Below are positions 15,717-25,500 of a stretch of DNA of 64,000 bases, piece by piece (within the stretch, counting starts at the first letter, position 1; every line of letters begins with the position of its first letter). The position numbers and the translations under genes were made by a program. The notes under the pieces were generated by a model that was given only the letters and a program-made list of their open reading frames with translations, did not search any database and had not been told where the DNA came from. Source of the DNA: Pseudarthrobacter sp. NamE2 (lineage in GTDB: Bacteria > Actinomycetota > Actinomycetes > Actinomycetales > Micrococcaceae); contig NZ_VAHN01000012.1 in the NCBI RefSeq assembly GCF_005796205.1, positions 62,001-126,000 of the forward strand, written 5' to 3'.

Positions 15717-17119
15717 CTGGATCGAACAGCCTTAAGGAGCCAAGCAACGCCTTCCCCTGGCGTTGGGAAAGTGCGTCCGGCCTGGCGAGCGAGACTTTCG
15801 AGACTGTCACGGAGAACGATCAGCGCGTCATCAAAAGCTTCGTCGTCAAGGGCTCGCTTTGCTTTTGCCTCAGCAAACTCGCTTGCACATTGAGTAACAT
15901 AGTCTGCTGCATCGGTGAGCCGTTCAGGCACCGCCGTTTGCCGCTTTACAAGTTCTGCATTCTGCCCAGCGAGCTTAACCGCGATGTCGAAAGTCTCACG
16001 CGCCTGCTTCATAACCCCGGACGCCCAGGCTACATCGACCGGGCTTGCGCTCTTGCCATCAGTCGCCGTTGCCTTGGCCCGAAGAAGCTGGTTAGTGAGA
16101 GCTTCGGCTGCCGCAGAAATGTTGCTCTGGGCAGGAAGAACGGCACCTGGGATGCCTGGAATTGAGACCTTCTCCGCGAGGGACAAATTTGGTTTCAGGT
16201 CCTCCGGCAATCGGCTCTCGAGATATCTAGTGTGAAAGTCTGCCTCAGCGAGACGCAAAGAAGTCTTCGGGTAGTCCAGGAGGACCATGGCCAAGCGCGA
16301 CTGCATCAAGGCGTTCGCAGCATCAGGGTCAGTCACTGCTAGTTTTGCGAAATCGCGGTGAAGCTCACGCAACTTTTCCTGGTGTTGCTCGAAATCGATT
16401 AGCCGCAAGGTTGCACCATCTTCGGTCCTGCTGCGGTCAATCGCGTCGAGTATGAGCGCGTACACCCAACGGTCACGTTGGAGGGTCCCGAGCTTGATAT
16501 TAAAGTCTTTGGCGACGTCAGCTTCAGAGCGTCCATGCCCCAGTTCCTCGTCAATCGCGATAAGCCGGTTGATGTAGGAGTAGTCGCGTCGACGGTCCTT
16601 GCGCAGCTGGAGTGACAACTCCACGGCATTGATATCTTTGCGCGAAGTGTCTTCCGGCAGAATGCCGACTCGAATGTTTTGCTCACCGAGATCGATCAGC
16701 GCAGCCGCTCGAGTGTTGCCGTCGACCAAAATCCCGTGAGGGGTGACAATGCCGGGTTCTCGCTGGCCTACGTCGTCCAGCTCGTTCATCAACGCGGTGT
16801 AGTCGGGGTCCGTCTGGTCCGGGTTTGACGGCCGCTGCCTAAGAAGATCGTGCAGGTAGCCCTGTGCGACTTGACCCCAGGGATCCGTATCGATAGCCCT
16901 ATCGCGTTCCGGATCGAGCGTGCGCTGAGCGCGGATTCGATGGGTATCCGGGTTGAAGTAGAGCATGTCAACCGGAACGGAGATCACGTACAGGTGACGC
17001 GGCTCCCCGCGCCAGTCAATGGTGACCTTCGCCCCGTTCTCCGTCATCGCCAATTTCAGCCGCTGGTCGATAACCGCCTTGATTTCCTCTCCCCTTGGAG
17101 GAATGCCGAAGTCGGGCAT
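15713..17119 (-). CDS. ParB/Srx-domain DNA-associated protein
   Basis: 468 residues. A ParB N-terminal-like (ParB/sulfiredoxin) domain covers about residues 40-165, with VDGNTRAAALIDLG as the G-N-T-R nucleotide-binding motif, followed by a helix-turn-helix-like stretch (GRSEADVAKDFNIKLGTLQR, about residues 205-225). The rest is helical with possible coiled coil. In chromosome segregation ParB uses CTP to clamp DNA; defence-linked ParB-like proteins (for example DndB/DndE-type or phosphorothioate-associated ones) are known, but this one fits none I can name. It lies between the methyltransferase and the helicase, and its stop overlaps the helicase start by four bases. Confidence 0.75.
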   Translation of the reverse strand: MPDFGIPPRGEEIKAVIDQRLKLAMTENGAKVTIDWRGEPRHLYVISVPVDMLYFNPDTHRIRAQRTLDPERDRAIDTDPWGQVAQGYLHDLLRQRPSNPDQTDPDYTALMNELDDVGQREPGIVTPHGILVDGNTRAAALIDLGEQNIRVGILPEDTSRKDINAVELSLQLRKDRRRDYSYINRLIAIDEELGHGRSEADVAKDFNIKLGTLQRDRWVYALILDAIDRSRTEDGATLRLIDFEQHQEKLRELHRDFAKLAVTDPDAANALMQSRLAMVLLDYPKTSLRLAEADFHTRYLESRLPEDLKPNLSLAEKVSIPGIPGAVLPAQSNISAAAEALTNQLLRAKATATDGKSASPVDVAWASGVMKQARETFDIAVKLAGQNAELVKRQTAVPERLTDAADYVTQCASEFAEAKAKRALDDEAFDDALIVLRDSLESLARQAGRTFPTPGEGVAWLLKAVRSR

Positions 17120-17263
17120 GAAGGACTCCTAAAAATAGATCAAAATCAGTGTGCCAAAAGGCCAGGGTTGAAGCTCGGAAGTAAACCTGCGACACGCTAT
17201 CGGCGACGCAGGCATTGCACCGCACCAACAAGATACTTCACGGGGAGCGGGCTAATGCGACGC

Positions 17264-18571
17264 CTAGCTAACCTTCGCGCGCAAGCGGTCGATCGCAAAC
17301 ACTTCGTGGCGGGCGTGGTTCGCCTGGCCGCGGAACGCCCGCCACTCCCCCAGCTTGTACATCGGCACACCGCGCCGAACGCGCACCTCGACCTCAAAGT
17401 CACGGCTGATGAAGTCAATCCTCCGCTCGATCTCGCTGTCGGAGAGACTGCCCCCAAGCGCCTTCCGCAACCCCACAAACGAGACAAAGCCAGCGTGCTC
17501 TCGCAGCGCCCGGTAGACCTCATCATGACTTCCAGCACCGTGCCGGCCGGTGGGAGTTCCCTCCTTGCGCAAGGCGGAGGCGATAGCAGCCCCGAGCGCA
17601 CGGGCTACCGGCGGCGGAAATGCGTTGCCGATCTGCCTGTAGGTTGTAGTTTTTCTTCCTTTACGCTCGGCAAAGTCCCACTCGTATGACTGGCCCGCCC
17701 AGCCCTGAATGCGGGCAACCATCTGGTTGGTCAGCTTAGGAACGAAATTTATCGGGACATCGGGGCCGGGCGCTGCGTCTGCGATCCCAAGGCCGTCGAC
17801 TCCCAGGGTGCGCCACTCGCGCTTAGCCCGTGTCGGGCCAAGGTCAGGACCGCCGTGTTTTTTGGAGCCGCCAACAATGGTCGGGGCAACCCTGTCGGCA
17901 TTCTTCGCCCAAACCTCGGCACCCGGCCAGCCGTTCGCCGCCATCAGGTCGTAGAGTGCCGAACCCACCGTCTGCACCGCCGGGGTCGGCTCAGGCCAAT
18001 TGAAGTAAGGCGCAAATTCTTCTCGCAGAGCCACGAGGATGAACCGGGGCCGCAATTGCGGGACACCGTAATCCTTCGCTTCAAGGAGCTGCCAGTCCGC
18101 GCGGTACCCCAGCTCCGCAAGCCGGTCGAGAACGGCCTGCCGATACCCGGCGAAACGCGGCATCGATAGCCCGCGGACGTTTTCGAGCAGAACAGCGTCA
18201 GGCTGCATCCGGCCAGCAGCCTCAACTGCCCAGGCAAACAAGTCGCGCTCATCCGACGATCCCAATTGCTTACCGGCGATCGAGAAAGGCGGGCAGGGCA
18301 CTCCACCGGCAAGCAGCGAAACCCCCTCATGCTGGGCCGGGTCCCAAACTGACTCGTCAGCAACATCTCCGACCGCAACTCTGGGCTCGGGCTGCCCCTC
18401 AGCGGCTGCAAGGCGCGACAGATTCCGCTTCAGGGTTTCAGCCGCGTCGCGGTCAAGCTCCACCGCGAGCGTGTGTCGAAATCCCGCAAGGTGCAAGCCG
18501 AGGCTCTGGCCACCTGCCCCAGCGCAGATCTCGACCACTGTCAGCTCACTCGTGCGTTTCGTTTCATTCAT
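17264..18571 (-). CDS. DNA (cytosine-5) methyltransferase, M.NaeI-like
   Basis: 435 residues. It shows the C5-methyltransferase motifs in order: VEICAGAGGQSLGL (I), GGVPCPPFSIAGKQLG (IV with catalytic Cys near residue 91), LLENVRGLSMPRF (VI), QLRPRFILVAL (VIII), the target-recognition region with VGGSKKHGGPDLGPTRAKR, and QIGNAFPPPVARALG (X). This resembles M.NaeI, so protection of GCCGGC is the likely role. The last ~90 residues (from HDEVYRALREHAGF) form an extra winged-helix-like tail that may serve regulation or docking. It heads the operon running to 12253. A short hairpin lies at 18588-18604 just before the start. Confidence 0.93.
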   Translation of the reverse strand: MNETKRTSELTVVEICAGAGGQSLGLHLAGFRHTLAVELDRDAAETLKRNLSRLAAAEGQPEPRVAVGDVADESVWDPAQHEGVSLLAGGVPCPPFSIAGKQLGSSDERDLFAWAVEAAGRMQPDAVLLENVRGLSMPRFAGYRQAVLDRLAELGYRADWQLLEAKDYGVPQLRPRFILVALREEFAPYFNWPEPTPAVQTVGSALYDLMAANGWPGAEVWAKNADRVAPTIVGGSKKHGGPDLGPTRAKREWRTLGVDGLGIADAAPGPDVPINFVPKLTNQMVARIQGWAGQSYEWDFAERKGRKTTTYRQIGNAFPPPVARALGAAIASALRKEGTPTGRHGAGSHDEVYRALREHAGFVSFVGLRKALGGSLSDSEIERRIDFISRDFEVEVRVRRGVPMYKLGEWRAFRGQANHARHEVFAIDRLRAKVS

Positions 18572-18968
18572 GATGAAGCCATTCTTTCAGACTCATCAAG
18601 TCTGTCTGGGACACTCGCCGACAGGCATGCACAACGTCACACATACGTCCGCAGCAGAAGTCTGGGGCCAAACTTACGCATGACTCAGCACGTCAGTAGC
18701 ACGCTCCGCCGCCCTGGACAGACGACAACTAGCCTCGCGAAGTCACGTTGCATCTGCTCGCCTTCTAGATAAGCGATGAAGATCTCGTCTAAAAGTGCTT
18801 AGCCCCTGCGGCAGGATCCCAAGTGCATACCGTTGAACTTGCAGCTACTCCGGCTCGGGTGAAAAAGCATCCTCACGCATGTAGGCAACACTGCATGGCT
18901 TGCACCAAAAACGCATGGACAAACGCGTAAACACCGAAAAGCCGCTAGTACCGGACAACCTCGAGAGT
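18572..18968. other. promoter/leader of methyltransferase and tail of next operon
   Basis: CAGACT-N5-AGTCTG at 18588-18604 sits 17 bases before the methyltransferase ATG; M proteins and C proteins often bind such sites, so it may be an operator. The rest, down to 18968, shows no gene and no strong terminator. Confidence 0.45.
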
Positions 18969-20141
18969 TTAGTTATATCCGCCCAAAACCCATTCTTTAT
19001 AGGCTGAAGGATCATAGCCCACCGCCGCCAACAATGCAGAAGATTCTTCGATGCACCGTTCAAAGGCATCAGCCTGCGCTGCCAGTAACTCGTCAACGAG
19101 AATCCGTTCGCTGACTTTCCTAGGTATTCCTGCCGACTGTATACATTCACTCTCCGCCCGACTTAAGGGAGGATGGACTGGCCTAACTAGGCCTTGCGGA
19201 TCTAAAGAGAGCTGAGGGGCAGGCTTAAACCTGACGGCAATTGAGACCAGATCATCATCTCCAGCTCCGTTACCGGTTCTGTAGGTCATCAAGCTCTTAA
19301 CAAACGGCTTCAGCCCGGACGCAATCCCCCGTGACACGATCCATTGAGTCAATCCGAGCATGAATGCCTCTGTAGACGAGGCTGCTTCCGCCACGGCAAC
19401 ACTGTCTGATTCCGCAATTCCCCAGAGCGCATCAAACTCAGATGCATATGCAGCGCAGGTGTTATAGATCGACTCCGCTATATCGTTAAGACCAGCCCTC
19501 GCATCATCATGGACGTTGTCCGCATCCATACGGGTAGTGATGAACAATAAAAAGTCTTCCTGAGCGCTTCCCTGGTTCTGCAAGAGCCATTGCAAAGCAG
19601 TGAAATAACTGGGTATTCCCGGGTTACTAATCTCGCGTGCGAACCCTCCGCACAAGTCAATATTGATCGCATGAAAGTGACGCTCTCGCCGAACACGTTG
19701 CCATGGAAGAGACTTCTGATTTCCAATATCACGAAAATCGCCGGGGAAGACTTCAGACTCTTCGCTTACGTACTTCAGTCGCTTGATGGCGAACTCGTTG
19801 GAATGAAAACCAGATTGGGCAGGATCGTTCCCGGACACAGCCGTGTTGAACCCAAGATACTTGAGGCGAAGCTGATCGCGAACACAGACTGATTCGTGAA
19901 GATGGCGCACGTCTAAGAAATCGTTTCCAGGGAGAGTAAGATAGCGCAATTCTCCCTCACCCAACTTCAGATCACGTACAAGAAACCCTATCTCCCGCGA
20001 CCACTGCATATTCCGGACGTATTGTTTTCGAGGTCGGTGCCAGGCTTCAAAAGGTCGCTCGACACTTACTGGAAACGGCGCAGGCCCATCACCAATTAGG
20101 GCAGCGAGATCATCGTGATTGCTCGACAACGACTGGTCCAT
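18969..20141 (-). CDS. defence-island protein of unknown function, partner of GHKL ATPase
   Basis: 390 residues when started at the ATG at 20141, which lies one base after the upstream gene's TAA. The start region has RPFEAWHRPRKQYVRNMQW, then YLTLPGNDFLDVR and, mid-protein, INIDLCGGF. These two glycine/Asp motifs look like the nucleotide-binding part of a Rossmann-type, possibly methyltransferase-like, fold. I recall a family annotated as PP_RS20740 that often neighbours Hsp90-like ATPases and has this layout; that identification is from memory. The A/T-rich codon use differs sharply from the chromosome. No transmembrane or nuclease motif is visible. Confidence 0.7.
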   Translation of the reverse strand: MDQSLSSNHDDLAALIGDGPAPFPVSVERPFEAWHRPRKQYVRNMQWSREIGFLVRDLKLGEGELRYLTLPGNDFLDVRHLHESVCVRDQLRLKYLGFNTAVSGNDPAQSGFHSNEFAIKRLKYVSEESEVFPGDFRDIGNQKSLPWQRVRRERHFHAINIDLCGGFAREISNPGIPSYFTALQWLLQNQGSAQEDFLLFITTRMDADNVHDDARAGLNDIAESIYNTCAAYASEFDALWGIAESDSVAVAEAASSTEAFMLGLTQWIVSRGIASGLKPFVKSLMTYRTGNGAGDDDLVSIAVRFKPAPQLSLDPQGLVRPVHPPLSRAESECIQSAGIPRKVSERILVDELLAAQADAFERCIEESSALLAAVGYDPSAYKEWVLGGYN

Positions 20142-20142
20142 A

Positions 20143-22092
20143 TTATCCACGGCTTTCAGCCTCCAAAACGCCGAGAATGGAACCAAGTAAATTGACCTGC
20201 TCTTTGGGAGAAAGTTGATCCAGAACTCCGTATACAGCCAAAACTTGCGTAATCGCCTTGAGCTTGAGCAGACTACTGTCACTGGGAGATGTATTGTCCC
20301 AGGGTATCTCATTCACCAATTGCTGAAGGCTAAATTGCTGAGTAACTTCCTGATGTGATGGAGTTGTTTTATCACCAGGCCGTGTGATTGTGACATTGGG
20401 AATAATGCCTTCGCTATCGGTGCGCAATGCATTAGCGGAGGCGACGATTTGGCGAATCCGGTCCTCGACACCACGGGTAGCACTGTGCCGGACGACCTCA
20501 CGCAGTTCCTGCGCCTGACGCTTCTGAGCCGTAGCGAGTTGGCGTAGAGCACTGTGAAGCCAGCGCGTCAGCAAGACTGTGTGAGGGTGCGAGGAGTTAA
20601 AGCTTTCCCGGTCGATATTCAGCGCACCCTCAAGGCCCTGTTTCACGAAGATCTCGCAGGTTATCTGTCTAAGTCGCGTTAACTCGGCTACTTGATAATT
20701 TAGAAACGTCGAATCAAACAACGTCCCACTTGCACCATGTATTCGGATAAGCACACCTTGATGTTCCGTTGGGGCAATTTTCGGGGTCCAGAAAAGATAT
20801 GCCTCAAATTCTAGAGGACCCGCACTAACCTCGCGCGGAAAACCCTTAAAGTCCTCGCGCATGGAGCCCAAAAATATCATGGGCTTCTTTAGAACATGTT
20901 GCGTAGAGGGCAGATTCCGGAACTTGATGGGGCGCCTCAAACTTAGGCCGTCAATATTCACCGAAAAATCTACATGCTGGTCGTCAGTACGCGAAAAACC
21001 GGCCAGTTCACGAAGGGTTTTACGCGGATCGTCGATCGGTAAGACTTCAGCCGAGCCTTTGATAGCGTTTGAAAGTCGGTAGATATAGGCCCAGTCCTCC
21101 GCTAGTGTTTCATCAAGAACATTCTTCTCAACATATGGAAGCGGGAGAGCGAGCGCGAGGTTCCAGACCATTTGCAGGTATGTGTCGAATATGTCCGAAA
21201 GCTTAACCGAAGTCCGGCCCTGCACATAAGACCAGACGCTATCGACCATTTTAGTAAATGCCTCGTCTGGATCGTCTTTTTCGTCCCACGGCAAGCTTTG
21301 CGTTCGACCCTTATCTTCAATGTGAAGGTCTGAAGCATCTAACCGACCAATATGGTAAAGCGGTATAGAGGAGAGTGACTTTGCGGCACCTTCTTCGCTA
21401 AGCGGATTATCGATAGCACTCCACAGTTGCTCGCTGCGCAAGCTATCTCTTGTTTGCGGCCGTATCGCATTGAGAATAATGGTAGTGCCGTGCACACTCG
21501 TATCGTTAGTCGGCTCTCGCCAAACCCTGTAGCGGCCAGCTTTGAACTCGGTTTCATCGCCGTCGCTGGATTCATCAGCAAACTGTTGAAGGTTGACTAA
21601 AACGATTGTTCGATAGTTATCGCCCTCAGTCTTCGTAATGATCTGAAAGCTGTGCGTAAGTTGGGAAACTGAAAAAATACCGATTCCAAGTTTCCCTATG
21701 AGTTTTCGCCCCTTGGGGCTTGTTGTTGCATCACCCTTTGCGGTTATTCCTAGTTCGCTTCCCTGCGCGGTTCTTTTTGCACTTCCGCCAATATTGTGCA
21801 AAAGATGCACAACCGTGTCCGGAGACATTCCTACACCATTGTCTTCGACGGTAATTCGACTGAATTTGGGGGCATCAGTTTTCACTGAGACCCATGTTGC
21901 GTCGGCATCATAGGCATTAGCGATCAGTTCTCTAATCGCAGATCCTGCTTGTCGATAGATCCCGTCGGTAACCCGAGCGATCACACGTTCGTTCGTTATT
22001 AGGTTCGATTCGATTGACTCTGATTGCTGCGTCACGCTTCGAAGTTTCTTTGCAGCGTCAATGTCACGTTTGCTAAGCAACAGAATACTCAC
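20143..22092 (-). CDS. GHKL (Hsp90/MORC-like) ATPase
   Basis: 649 residues. The N-terminal Bergerat ATP site is complete: RELIANAYDADA (N box, about residue 55), VEDNGVGM (G1, about 84) and GRKLIGKLGIGIFSVSQL (G2 lid, about 131). The S5-like transducer region and a long helical C-terminus follow. Proteins of this build (MORC/Hsp90-like ATPases) recur in bacterial defence and methylation islands, where they clamp or remodel DNA or proteins. The start is GTG at 22092; GGAAGGG stands very close to it. It is divergent from the Mokosh-like genes and in operon with the unknown gene at 18969. Confidence 0.88.
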   Translation of the reverse strand: MSILLLSKRDIDAAKKLRSVTQQSESIESNLITNERVIARVTDGIYRQAGSAIRELIANAYDADATWVSVKTDAPKFSRITVEDNGVGMSPDTVVHLLHNIGGSAKRTAQGSELGITAKGDATTSPKGRKLIGKLGIGIFSVSQLTHSFQIITKTEGDNYRTIVLVNLQQFADESSDGDETEFKAGRYRVWREPTNDTSVHGTTIILNAIRPQTRDSLRSEQLWSAIDNPLSEEGAAKSLSSIPLYHIGRLDASDLHIEDKGRTQSLPWDEKDDPDEAFTKMVDSVWSYVQGRTSVKLSDIFDTYLQMVWNLALALPLPYVEKNVLDETLAEDWAYIYRLSNAIKGSAEVLPIDDPRKTLRELAGFSRTDDQHVDFSVNIDGLSLRRPIKFRNLPSTQHVLKKPMIFLGSMREDFKGFPREVSAGPLEFEAYLFWTPKIAPTEHQGVLIRIHGASGTLFDSTFLNYQVAELTRLRQITCEIFVKQGLEGALNIDRESFNSSHPHTVLLTRWLHSALRQLATAQKRQAQELREVVRHSATRGVEDRIRQIVASANALRTDSEGIIPNVTITRPGDKTTPSHQEVTQQFSLQQLVNEIPWDNTSPSDSSLLKLKAITQVLAVYGVLDQLSPKEQVNLLGSILGVLEAESRG

Positions 22093-22599
22093 CCCTTCCT
22101 GGCTGAATACAGGACGGAAGCAGGAGACTCTTCGCGTAATTCACCAAAAATTTTGCGCTCGACATCACGTTCCAATGGTTTGGATGACGGTAAGCTTTTT
22201 GGTGTCTTGAGCGCCCGGCCAAAAGAAGGCTAGATGATCGCCCAAGGGGAGTGGAGCAAGCCCCTCCATCATGCGCGGGTTCCGTGTTCATGAAGTTGCG
22301 GGGATGGATCGTACCTGCCTTAGCTGAGCAGTCAACAGCAAAAGCAATCGGGAGCCGCGCCCGACAACAGAAGAGGTGCAGTCCCTCTGCTTCCGGAAAC
22401 ACGCTCGCAATCTTCCCCAATGTCACATTTGTCCTATCAGTGAGTAGCAGGAGACTCCGTATCGCACGCCGTCGGCTCCGAGATTTGATCGCGCAGATGA
22501 CGCAAACCGAGTCAATGCTACTGGTGCAAGCCCGCAATTGTTGCTTGTGTTTGAATTGGCCTTGGTTAAAGCCAATATCAACACCATGGGGGGTAAGGC
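22093..22599. other. divergent intergenic region between two defence units
   Basis: It must hold the promoters for the GHKL operon (minus) and the kinase-helicase gene (plus). A short open frame at 22251-22619 has no ribosome binding site and a poor, Arg/Cys-rich composition; I do not call it a gene. No clear operator is visible. Confidence 0.4.
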
Positions 22600-25500
22600 G
22601 TGCCAGACGTCGTCGGTGAGCACTACATGCTCTTGAAGGTGGAGCGCCGTAGCGGGACGTTCTCTATCGTTCGCAAAGCTGTGGATGATCGCGACTCTAC
22701 TTTCGTGGCAGTCAAGCTACTGTCAGGACAGTCAGACGACATAACGCGCAAGGTCTTCAGCAACGAAGCGAAGACGCTCAAGAGCCTGACGCACCCCAAC
22801 ATCGTTAGTTGTCGCTGGGCGGGCACTGATGAAACAGGCACCTATGTTCTTGTTTTGGACTGGGTTGAGCGGAACCTCGACGATGTCCTCAAAGCATCAG
22901 GACCCTGGGAATCCTGGGATCGCCTGGCTTCTGACATCGCATTGCCCTTGGTCGACGCGCTGGCATACACCCATCTCAAACAGATCGAACACCGGGATAT
23001 CAAACCCCAGAATGTCCTCGTCTCCGATTCAGGAGTACCCCTCCTTGCGGACTTCGGAATTGCGAAGATCCGAGGCGAGGAAAATTCGACTCTTCAAACG
23101 GTTGCAGATTGGCATTCCAAGCCGTATGCGCCACCTGAACTAAATGCGGATATCCGGTACGTGCGCGATGTCTACTCGATGGGCGTACTTCTCATTCAGT
23201 GCATGACAACGGAACGACTGAAGGACCTCGCAGGCGTAGAGCGGGCGCTCGAGTCAATTCCCGTCCCGCCTGACGTTCGACGCCTGCTCGGATCCTGCAT
23301 CGCCACGCAACCAGACGAACGACCGAAAAATGCCAGCGACCTTCTCAGCGCCCTTAAAGCAATCCAGGAGAGACGCGAAGGACAGCAACAGGTCGCTCGG
23401 AATCCCGTTTGGCTTCGTCTGACAAGGGCAGCAATAAAGTCGTTGGGCGGAAGCGATGACGCGCGGCAAGAAGCTGTAGCCAAGGTTCAAGCCGATCTTT
23501 CCGGGGACGTCTACGCTTCGTTCTACAACGATCAGTCGAGCGGCAAGCCGCAGCGAGACAGCATCCGGGTGGATGGATCGGCTTGGAGCTTCACTTTGAA
23601 GTCCGATGAGGCTGGCGCAACGGTCATCAAGGCTGCAGAACTCGACTTCGAGCGACTCGAAAATCACCGGCGGCGAGCCGCGCTGCTACCGCAGGTATTC
23701 GACTGGACGTTTGCACCGCCACCAAACATGGGACTCGCACGGGCGGGGATAGCAACCCTGATTGATACCATCGACGCCTTTTATGAAGCCAAGGAGAAGA
23801 CGGAACAGGCCGGCAAAGAGGAGCGCGACGGTGATGAACTCTTTGACACGTGGCGGAGGGTTTTGAACGCTCGCGAGGAACTTGCGCGAGGCGAGAAAAA
23901 GCCACTGGCTTACAAGAAGGTGCAGACCCGCGGCCGGGAGGCCGCTTTCACACTCGAATCCGCGGTCGACTACGATCTGGTGGGCTCGGAATGGCGCGTG
24001 AAAGACCATAAGACTGACCGCAAGTTTGCTTGGGGCGAGGTCATCGAACACGAAGACGATCGGGTCCTTATCGTAAGCGCCCGACGCTGGGAGAGCCTGC
24101 CAGATCGAGCGGTGCTTGACCCTCACCTCGGGCCGGACGAGGCAGCACTTAACCGTCAGCGCAGGGCCGTCGATGACGTTCAGCGTGACAAGTCAGCCCG
24201 TCCTGATCTGCGGGCACTGCTCATCGATCCGGGCAGCAATACGGAACCTAAAGCTGTTTCAGTCTTTAAATGGAAGCGTGAGCTCGATGGCAGCAAGAAG
24301 GAGGCGATCGAAACCGCTTTGGGATCGCCTGATATCTTCGTCGTTCAGGGCCCACCAGGAACTGGTAAGACCAGCTTTATTGCGGAGCTCGTGGAGCAAA
24401 CACTGAGCGCAAATCCTTACGCACGGGTGCTCATCGCTTCGCAGACCAACGTTGCAGTGGACAACGCCCTGCAACGTCTCTCCGATGCCGGGCAGGCGAG
24501 CATGGTCAGGCTGGCAAGCGCCGACCGGAACCGTGTCGACGAGTCCGTGCGTCATCTCCTCCTTGATGCCCAGATGAAACGCTGGGCGCGCGAAGTTCGA
24601 AAGAACGCGGAAGGTTATTTAGGAGCACGAGCGACTGAAGCCGGACTCTCGCCATCACACCTTCGTGCAGCTCTCGCCCTTCAGCAGCTCTCTGCAAGCC
24701 TGTCGCAGCTTGACTACCTCCAGAATCTCCGACCTGAAGATGAAGAGAAGCAGCGGTCCGAGATTGCAACCTCCCTGGTTGAACCGGTGGCTTCGACCTC
24801 AGTTCAGGAAAAGGTCGATGCCCTCGCTGACCTTCGAGACGAACTCCTCAAAGAGGCGCAATTCGAGTTAGGAAGCGACCTGACACTACTGGCCGACATG
24901 AGTGCCCGGGATGCCCTAAATGCAGTAGATGTCCTGATCGGTGAAAGCAACGATGCGCAGCAGCTGCTTACGCGCCTGCAACTACAAGGCGAGTGGCTAC
25001 AACGAATTTCGTCCGACTCCGGTCTCGCCAACACGTTTCTCGACCAAACAAGTGTCATTGCAGGAACATGTGTGGGTTATCTAAGGCACCCAGCGGTTCG
25101 CGAGCTCGACATCGACCTGTGCATCGTCGACGAGGCCTCGCGGGCAACCTTGACCGAAGCACTGGTTCCCGTATCCCGGGCCAAGCGTTGGGTCGTCGTC
25201 GGTGATACTAACCAGTTGCCCCCAATTGATGAGGACATACTGCGCAATAAGGACCTAATGCACGACCATCAGCTCCTTCCCGAGGACGTACGGGAGACGC
25301 TATTCCAGCGGCTGACAGACCGCCTACCGGACCATTCCCAAGTCATGCTAAGCCAGCAGTATCGGATGATCCGACCAATCGGCGACATGATCTCGACCTG
25401 TTTCTACAGGGAGCAACTTCGCTCGCCAAACGACCGCGGACTTGAAGGGTATCTCCTCGGATACGGTAAACCTGTCCTATGGCTGGATACCTCCTCCCAT

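Noticed and set aside
13043..18571. DISARM, BREX or Dnd assignment for the methyltransferase operon
   Set aside because: DISARM needs DrmA/DrmB (DUF1998) and a PLD; BREX needs PglZ and BrxL or BrxC; Dnd needs DndACDE. None is present.
22251..22619. 122-codon frame before the kinase-helicase
   Set aside because: No ribosome site, Arg/Cys-rich composition, overlaps the real start.
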